Origin: Streptomyces europaeiscabiei
GTDB taxonomy: Bacteria; Actinomycetota; Actinomycetes; Streptomycetales; Streptomycetaceae
NCBI RefSeq assembly: GCF_036346855.1
Contig: NZ_CP107841.1
Location: 4,530,001 to 4,594,000 of the forward strand
Direction of reading: 5' to 3'
Length of the DNA stretch: 64,000 nt
Positions 59,664 through 64,000 of this stretch are shown here, one piece after another. The notes under the pieces are model-generated. The model was not told where the DNA came from and searched no databases. It worked only from the letters and a program-made list of their open reading frames with translations. Position 1 is the stretch's first letter. Each line of letters starts with the position of its first letter. A program made the translations under genes and the position numbers.

Positions 59664-60590
59664 TCAGCCGTCGTCCCCCGGGGCGGTCGCCCCGCGTTCT
59701 TCCCCCGGTCGGGCCTCGTCCTCGATCCGGTCGTCACCCTGTTGCCGCAGTTCGTCCGGGCGCTGTTCGGCCTGATCCGACTCCTGCGGGGCCTCCCGCC
59801 AGCCGTTTCCGTACTTCCGTTGGAGCAGTGCGAACGACGCCCCTTGATTGTCCGTGACGACCGCCACATTTCCGTACGACGTGTCGAACGGCGGCACCTG
59901 CACCCGGCCCCCGAGCCGACTGACCGTCGCGATCGCGGCCTCGCAGTCGTCCGTCCCGAAGTGGACCAGGAAATGCGGTGGCATCTCCGCCGGGAAGACG
60001 TCCGTGAGCGTGGCCCGGCCGAAGTCCGGGGCCGCGTCCGGGCCGAAGAGCGCGTCGTGGAAGAGGTGCGCGTAGAAGGAGTTGGCCGCCTTGGTGTCCC
60101 GGGTGTACAGCTCGGCCCACATGAACGTGCCGGGCTCGTGGCGCCGCCCGAAACCGGTGTGCGTACCGGCCTGCCAGAGGCCGAAGACGGCGCTCTCGGG
60201 GTCCGTGGCGAGCGCGGCCGTGCCGAGGGCGCCGACCGGGGTCGGCGGGGTGATCACCTGACCGCCGGCCGCGGTGATCCGGGCGGTGAGGGCTACCGCG
60301 TCCGGGGTCGCGAAGTGGACGGTCCAGACGGTGGGGAGCCGGCCGTCGGGCTTGGGGGCGAGGGCGGCGAGCGGGACCGATGCGTCGGCGGGGTACGCCC
60401 ACACCTCATGTGCGCCGTCCGTGGGGGCCACCTTGAAGGTCCACCCGAACAGTTCGCCGTAGAACCGCTTTCCCGCCTCCACGTCGGGCAGCTGGGCGTC
60501 CACCCAGCAGGGAACGCCCTCGGAGTACCGGACGCTTCCCGTGTCGGCGGCGGCCTCCGCCCCGGTCACGGCTCCCGTCTCATCGGCCAT
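59664..60590 (-). CDS. VOC-superfamily (glyoxalase/bleomycin-resistance-like) protein, two domains
   Basis: A 308-residue protein with two tandem vicinal-oxygen-chelate domains. The first opens GVPCWVDAQLPDVEAGKRFY and contains GELFGWTF; the second has TFMWAELYTRDTKAANSFY and LVHFGTDDCEAAI. The last 50 residues are a charged Asp/Glu/Gln tail. This arrangement matches the CFP32-like actinobacterial group of hydroxylase-like VOC proteins. The substrate is unknown. It is upstream of afsK on the same strand but 348 bp away. Confidence 0.85.
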   Translation of the reverse strand: MADETGAVTGAEAAADTGSVRYSEGVPCWVDAQLPDVEAGKRFYGELFGWTFKVAPTDGAHEVWAYPADASVPLAALAPKPDGRLPTVWTVHFATPDAVALTARITAAGGQVITPPTPVGALGTAALATDPESAVFGLWQAGTHTGFGRRHEPGTFMWAELYTRDTKAANSFYAHLFHDALFGPDAAPDFGRATLTDVFPAEMPPHFLVHFGTDDCEAAIATVSRLGGRVQVPPFDTSYGNVAVVTDNQGASFALLQRKYGNGWREAPQESDQAEQRPDELRQQGDDRIEDEARPGEERGATAPGDDG

Positions 60591-60705
60591 AGGGCCAAGC
60601 TAACGGCCCCCCACGGTGGGCGCGCGTCGGGCGCGTCCGGCTGTCTTTCGCGGGAGGGCGCCTGCATAGCTCGAGGGCGCCTGTGCGTGGGCGGGTGCCG
60701 GTTCG

Positions 60706-60873
60706 GTGAGGGCTGGTCGCGCAGTTCCCCGCGCCCCTGAAAGACCAGGCCCCGCGGGCCTGAAAGACCAGGCCCCGCGGGCCTGAAAAGCGACGGCCCT
60801 GCGGGCCGAGAAGCACGGGGCGCAGCCCCTGCTTCTCAGGGGCGCGGGGAACTGCGCGAGAAGCCCCACCGGC
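60706..60873. repeat. Extragenic palindromic element, copy D
   Basis: GCGCAGTTCCCCGCGCCCCT at about 60719 and, inverted, AGGGGCGCGGGGAACTGCGC at about 60838. Inside, the 22-bp unit GAAAGACCAGGCCCCGCGGG occurs twice. The rest of the gap 60591-61067 holds no gene. Confidence 0.75.
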
Positions 60874-61059
60874 CCGCAGCCAAAGAACCCACCCGAGCGG
60901 GGTCGAGGGGGCGCAGCCCCTGGGGAGGGGACGGGTAGGGGCGGCGGGGGCGAAGGAAATGCGCCAAGGCCCCGCAGGACCACCCCACGAACCCCTAGGT
61001 GAGGCCCCTGCTCCCCATTTGCAGTCGGCCGAATCGCGCTCCGATCACCCCTCGGTAAG

Positions 61060-61074
61060 CTGACGGCATGACAG
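61060..61074. promoter_or_regulatory. Degenerate CTGACG site over the TetR start codon
   Basis: CTGACGGCATGACAG: the left half matches the consensus exactly, the right half only in its outer bases. It covers the ATG of the TetR gene, so it could mediate autoregulation. Weak evidence. Confidence 0.3.
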
Positions 61075-61715
61075 GACAAGTGCGTACCGTCGACGGCCGC
61101 GTGGCCGGCCGACGAGGGCAGGCGACCCGGCAGAAGCTGCTCGACTGCCTCAGCGAGATGCTCAGCTCGTCGCCCTACCGGGACGTCAAAGTCATTGATG
61201 TCGCCCGGAAGGCGGGGACTTCACCCGCGACCTTCTACCAGTACTTCCCGGACGTCGAAGGCGCCGTCCTGGAGATCGCCGAGCAAATGGCCGCCGAGGG
61301 CGCCACGTTGACGAGCCTTCTCGAAGGCCGCTCCTGGGTCGGCAAGGCCGGCTGGCAGACCGCCCAGGAACTCGTCGACGGATTCCTGGACTTCTGGCGC
61401 AGGAACGACGCGATCCTCCGCGTCGTCGACCTGGGCGCCGCCGAGGGCGACAAACGCTTCTACAAGATCCGCATGAAGATCCTGAACTCGGTCACCAACT
61501 CCCTCTCGGAGACCGTCGCCGAGCTCCAGTCCAAGGGCCGGGTCGACAAGGACGTGAACCCGGCCGCCCTCGCCGGTTCCCTCGTCGCGATGCTCGCCTC
61601 GGTCTCCGGGCACCAGAAGGGCTTCCAGACCTGGGGCGTCAAGCAGGCCGAACTGAAGCCCAACCTCGCCCTGTTGGTGCACCTGGGCATCACCGGCAAG
61701 AAACCCACGAAGTAA
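61068..61715 (+). CDS. TetR-family transcriptional regulator
   Basis: A 215-residue TetR protein. The N-terminal helix-turn-helix is at about 18-66 (GRRGQATRQKLLDCLSEMLS, then VIDVARKAGTSPATFYQYFP). An all-helical ligand-binding domain contains QTAQELVDGFLDFWRRNDAI and ends in a basic tail. The domain is EthR-like in feel. It sits at the edge of the acyl-CoA dehydrogenase group and is the only TetR in the window, so it is the candidate reader of the CTGACG palindromes. The ligand would be expected to be an acyl-CoA or pathway acid; unproven. Confidence 0.92.
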   Translation: MTGQVRTVDGRVAGRRGQATRQKLLDCLSEMLSSSPYRDVKVIDVARKAGTSPATFYQYFPDVEGAVLEIAEQMAAEGATLTSLLEGRSWVGKAGWQTAQELVDGFLDFWRRNDAILRVVDLGAAEGDKRFYKIRMKILNSVTNSLSETVAELQSKGRVDKDVNPAALAGSLVAMLASVSGHQKGFQTWGVKQAELKPNLALLVHLGITGKKPTK

Positions 61716-61894
61716 CCAGGAGCACCCGGGCACGCCCCCGGACGCGATCCTGTCACGCAGACGGCACCCTCCGACGAGGCGTGCCGCCTGCCGCGTTCAG
61801 GGGGACTTGAGGGCAGGGGGCCGCCGGGGGACTCGGGGGGCGAGCCCGCACGGCCGCACGCGATCGAGGGCACGACGATCGACGATCGACAACA

Positions 61895-61948
61895 CGAGCA
61901 CGAGCAACAGCGCGAGCACGAACGACAGCGCGAGCACGAGCAACAGCG
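61895..61948. repeat. Three 18-bp tandem repeats
   Basis: CGAGCACGAGCAACAGCG repeats at 61895, 61913 (with two changes) and 61931, between the convergent TetR and reductase genes. The rest of the gap 61716-61958 has no gene. Confidence 0.65.
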
Positions 61949-61958
61949 CGCGCACGAT

Positions 61959-62483
61959 TCAGCGCCGTACGATCCGGAACACCCGTATCTCCCGGTCCAC
62001 CCGCGCCTGGTACGTCGAATACGGCGGCCAGAACCTCAGCAACTCCTTCCATACGGCCGCCCGTTCCTCCCCCGCCAACAGGTGCGCGGTGACGGGGATG
62101 TCCTGGCCCTTCCAGTTGATCTCGGCGTCGGGGTGGGCCAGCAGGTTGGCGCTCCAGGCGGGGTGGCCGGGGCGGCCGAAGTTCGACCCGATGAGCACCC
62201 AGCTGCCCTTTCCCTCCTCGGGCATGCAGGCCAGCGGCGTACGACGCGGCACCCCGCTCCGCGCGCCGGTCGCGGTCAGCACGACGCCGGGCAGCAGCTG
62301 TGCGCTGAGCAGCACCCGGCCCCGGGTGGCCCGGTGCACGGCCCGGTCCAGCGCCGGTATGACATGCGGCGCGACCCGGGCGAACGCCGGAGCCGAGGAC
62401 ACCTTCTGCACCAGCCGCACGCCCATACCCTTCATCCGCTCCGCCGTGCCCGCTGTCATCCCGGCCGCCCTCCTCGAAGCCAT
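61959..62483 (-). CDS. Deazaflavin-dependent nitroreductase-family protein (DUF385)
   Basis: A 174-residue split-barrel protein of the Ddn/FDOR group. TATGARSGVPRRTPLACMPE is the cofactor-pocket motif, followed by NFGRPGHPAWSANLLAHPDA. An N-terminal helix of about 50 residues is longer than in the member at 20066. It probably uses F420H2. The ATG at 62483 shares a base with the acyl-CoA dehydrogenase stop (TGATG), so the two are coupled and both fall under the palindrome at 63806. A role in reducing a pathway enone is plausible. Confidence 0.85.
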   Translation of the reverse strand: MASRRAAGMTAGTAERMKGMGVRLVQKVSSAPAFARVAPHVIPALDRAVHRATRGRVLLSAQLLPGVVLTATGARSGVPRRTPLACMPEEGKGSWVLIGSNFGRPGHPAWSANLLAHPDAEINWKGQDIPVTAHLLAGEERAAVWKELLRFWPPYSTYQARVDREIRVFRIVRR

Positions 62484-63763
62484 CAGCCCCGCACCTCCCT
62501 CTGCTCGCCCGGCCCGCCGGGCGCGAGCCCACCGACCGTGAAGACCCCCGCCATGTCCGCCGCCCGCCCCCGCAGCCGGTGCACCGGCCCGAAGAGCGCC
62601 TCGTCCCCCGCGGCCCGCTTGAAGTACAGCTGTGCCTCGTGCTCCCAGGTGAACCCGATCCCCCCGTGCAACTGGATGCCCTCCCCGGCGGCCACCCGCA
62701 ACGCCTCCAGCGCCTGGGCCAGCGCCGGCCCACCGGCCCGCTCACCGCCCCCGCCGCCCCCTCCGCCGGGCCTGGCGGCCGCCGCCCAGGCCGCGTAGTA
62801 CGCGGCCGACCGGGCCGCCCGCACCCGCACGTACACATCCGCGAGCCGGTGCTTCACCGCCTGGAACGACCCGATCGGCCGCCCGAACTGCTCGCGCTGC
62901 CGCGCATACGCGACCGTCCGCTCCAACGCCCGGTCGGCCGCGCCCACGGCCTCGGCGGCGAGCACGGCGGCGGCCGCGTCCCCGACCTCGGACAGGGCCG
63001 ACAACACCCCACCCCCGACGTCGGCACCGGGGCCGGAGCCGACATCGGCCCCCAGCAACTCGGCCTCCACATCCCGTAGTTCGAGCCGCGCCACCGGCCG
63101 CGTCTCGTCGACGGAGGTCTGCCGCACCCGTACGAGGCTCCCACCGGCATCCGTCTCCTCCCGCACGAGGAACAGCAGCGTCCGCGAGCGGGCGTACCCT
63201 CCGGCATGCGCGGCCACGAGCAGCATCCCCGCGCTGTGCCCGTCGAGCACCTGCCCGGCCTCCCCGTAGAGCCGCCACCCGTCCCCGACGCGTCGCGCCT
63301 GGACGCCTCCTGCGCGGCCGCCGCCGGCCCACGCGCCCTCGTTGTCACCGGTCAGCGCCAGCGCGGTGGCGAGGGCGGTGCCCGGTACCGCGAGGGCCGC
63401 GGTGAGCCGGCCCGAGGCGAGGAGGGGCAGCAGATCGGCGCGCTGCCGTTCGGTGCCGAGGGCGAGGACCAAGGGGGCGACGAGGACGGAGGTGGACAGC
63501 AGCGGCGAGGGCGCGAGAGCACGCCCCACCTCCTCACCGGCCAGGGCCAGTTCGGTCACGGAGCAACCGACACCGCCGTACGCCTCGGGGAGGGCGAGCC
63601 CCGGCAGTCCGAGCTGTTCGGAGAAGGCGGCCCACAAGCCGCCGTCGTACCCCTCTCCCGTCCGCACGGCGGCCCTGACCTCCTCCGGACCACAGCGCTT
63701 GAGCAGCAACTCCCTTACCGTGCGCCGGATTTCCTCCTGCTCGGCGGTGAAGCGGGCATCCAT
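62483..63763 (-). CDS. Acyl-CoA dehydrogenase
   Basis: A 426-residue FAD-dependent acyl-CoA dehydrogenase. The N-terminal helical domain (FTAEQEEIRRTVRELL) is followed by LPGLALPEAYGGVGCSVTEL. The C-terminal half has QREQFGRPIGSFQAVKHRLAD and IQLHGGIGFTWEHEAQLYFK. The mid domain is short, as in actinobacterial FadE subunits that pair as heterotetramers in steroid breakdown. The ATG at 63763 has GGAAGGGGG upstream. A CTGACG palindrome lies 43 bp upstream. It is divergent from the thiolase-like gene at 63885. Confidence 0.92.
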   Translation of the reverse strand: MDARFTAEQEEIRRTVRELLLKRCGPEEVRAAVRTGEGYDGGLWAAFSEQLGLPGLALPEAYGGVGCSVTELALAGEEVGRALAPSPLLSTSVLVAPLVLALGTERQRADLLPLLASGRLTAALAVPGTALATALALTGDNEGAWAGGGRAGGVQARRVGDGWRLYGEAGQVLDGHSAGMLLVAAHAGGYARSRTLLFLVREETDAGGSLVRVRQTSVDETRPVARLELRDVEAELLGADVGSGPGADVGGGVLSALSEVGDAAAAVLAAEAVGAADRALERTVAYARQREQFGRPIGSFQAVKHRLADVYVRVRAARSAAYYAAWAAAARPGGGGGGGGERAGGPALAQALEALRVAAGEGIQLHGGIGFTWEHEAQLYFKRAAGDEALFGPVHRLRGRAADMAGVFTVGGLAPGGPGEQREVRG

Positions 63764-63805
63764 GGGCGGTCCCCCTTCCACTCCCCCAACGTTTACCGTC
63801 TCAAT

Positions 63806-63820
63806 CTGACGGTCCGTCAT
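63806..63820. promoter_or_regulatory. CTGACG palindrome, site 9
   Basis: CTGACGGTCCGTCAT, one mismatch in the right arm, preceded by AAT, 43 bp before the acyl-CoA dehydrogenase ATG. Confidence 0.7.
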
Positions 63821-63865
63821 ATTAGGGCGGAAGACTACCGAAGCACAGGGCTGCCGAGCACCCAT

Positions 63866-63880
63866 CTGATGTACCGTCAG
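63866..63880. promoter_or_regulatory. CTGACG palindrome, site 10
   Basis: CTGATGTACCGTCAG, one mismatch in the left arm, flanked by AT on both sides, only 4 bp before the ATG at 63885. It is 60 bp from site 9 (start to start). Confidence 0.7.
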
Positions 63881-63884
63881 ATTC

Positions 63885-64000
63885 ATGACCGCTGCGCCTG
63901 CTACGCCCGGACCCGGTGGCCGTCGTGACGCGGCGCCTCGTGGCGGCGGCCGGAAGGTCGCCGTCGTCGGGGCCGCACTGTCCGACTGCGGCCGGGTGGA
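63885..64000 (+). CDS. Thiolase-like/lipid-transfer protein, N-terminal part (cut by window edge)
   Basis: The first 38 codons only. After a Gly/Arg/Pro-rich leader comes RKVAVVGAALSDCGRVD, the usual first strand of thiolase-fold (SCP-x-like) proteins. The start at 63885 has no ribosome site, because the palindrome occupies that position, which suggests a leaderless message or an internal start. It is divergent from the acyl-CoA dehydrogenase and probably a member of the same regulon. Confidence 0.6.
   Translation, partial: MTAAPATPGPGGRRDAAPRGGGRKVAVVGAALSDCGRV

Noticed and set aside
1..64000. tRNA or rRNA genes
   Set aside because: No T-arm/CCA-like cloverleaf signatures or conserved rRNA segments were noticed on either strand; a covariance-model scan would be needed to be certain.

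Overview
The window is high-GC actinobacterial chromosome and looks like Streptomyces: almost every codon ends in G or C, GTG starts are common, there is a complete AfsK/AfsR/AfsS-type control locus, a lactococcin-972-type bacteriocin locus, an FO synthase for coenzyme F420, and many small secreted proteins of the kind seen in streptomycetes. No rRNA, tRNA or CRISPR array was seen.

Layout. 1-9.5 kb: the cut start of a hypothetical gene divergent from an SDR, a sodium:solute symporter, a chloramphenicol-phosphotransferase homologue, a BAAT-type hydrolase, a GNAT, a degenerate ADP-ribosylglycohydrolase-like protein and a large STAND NTPase with TPRs. 9.5-11 kb: a graveyard of truncated genes around a broken TnpB. 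11-16 kb: fbiC, then an apparently intact IS607-type element (tnpA plus tnpB). 16.5-20.5 kb: a Tat-exported PHP phosphoesterase, a methyltransferase, an EEP-fold hydrolase and a deazaflavin-dependent reductase. 20.5-25.4 kb: a bacteriocin locus flanked by fragments of a Tn3 transposase, a possible integrase and a streptogramin lyase. 25.5-28.1 kb: lipoprotein, kinase-like ATPase, HAD and TPR genes. 28.2-33.5 kb, 36.8-37.8 kb, 42.8-44.1 kb, 48.9-53.2 kb and 61-64 kb: catabolic genes (aldehyde dehydrogenase, D-aminoacylase-type amidohydrolase, two F420-type LLM oxidoreductases, SDRs, an amidohydrolase, a FadD3-like CoA ligase, two thiolase-fold proteins, DUF35, enoyl-CoA hydratase, acyl-CoA dehydrogenase, a deazaflavin reductase and a TetR). 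33.7-36.2 kb: two tandem secreted paralogues and a LuxR-type regulator. 38-40 kb: a secreted GH26 mannanase. 40.7-42.6 kb: a LysR/TSUP divergent pair. 44.4-48 kb: afsR and an AfsS-like repeat protein. 53-60.6 kb: secreted and hypothetical proteins, an amidase, afsK and a VOC protein.

The strongest signal not explained by gene annotation is a 15-bp palindrome, consensus CTGACGnnCCGTCAG (usually extended to ATCTGAC...GTCAGAT). It occurs ten times, always between genes and only at the starts of the scattered catabolic genes. It joins at least ten transcription starts over 63 kb into one proposed regulon, interleaved with the afs locus. The EthR-like TetR protein at 61.1 kb is the natural candidate regulator. 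The enzymes suggest CoA-dependent, F420-assisted breakdown of an alicyclic, steroid-like or isoprenoid-like acid. The substrate is not established by the sequence.

Second in interest is the promoter of the AfsS-like gene. It carries five copies of a 15-bp repeat phased every 22-24 bp, ending in a SARP/AfsR-style heptamer pair. Several repeat families (an extragenic palindromic element in four copies, a 23-bp perfect inverted repeat fused to a 5 x 16-bp array, and a 197-bp duplication) sit in the gaps.
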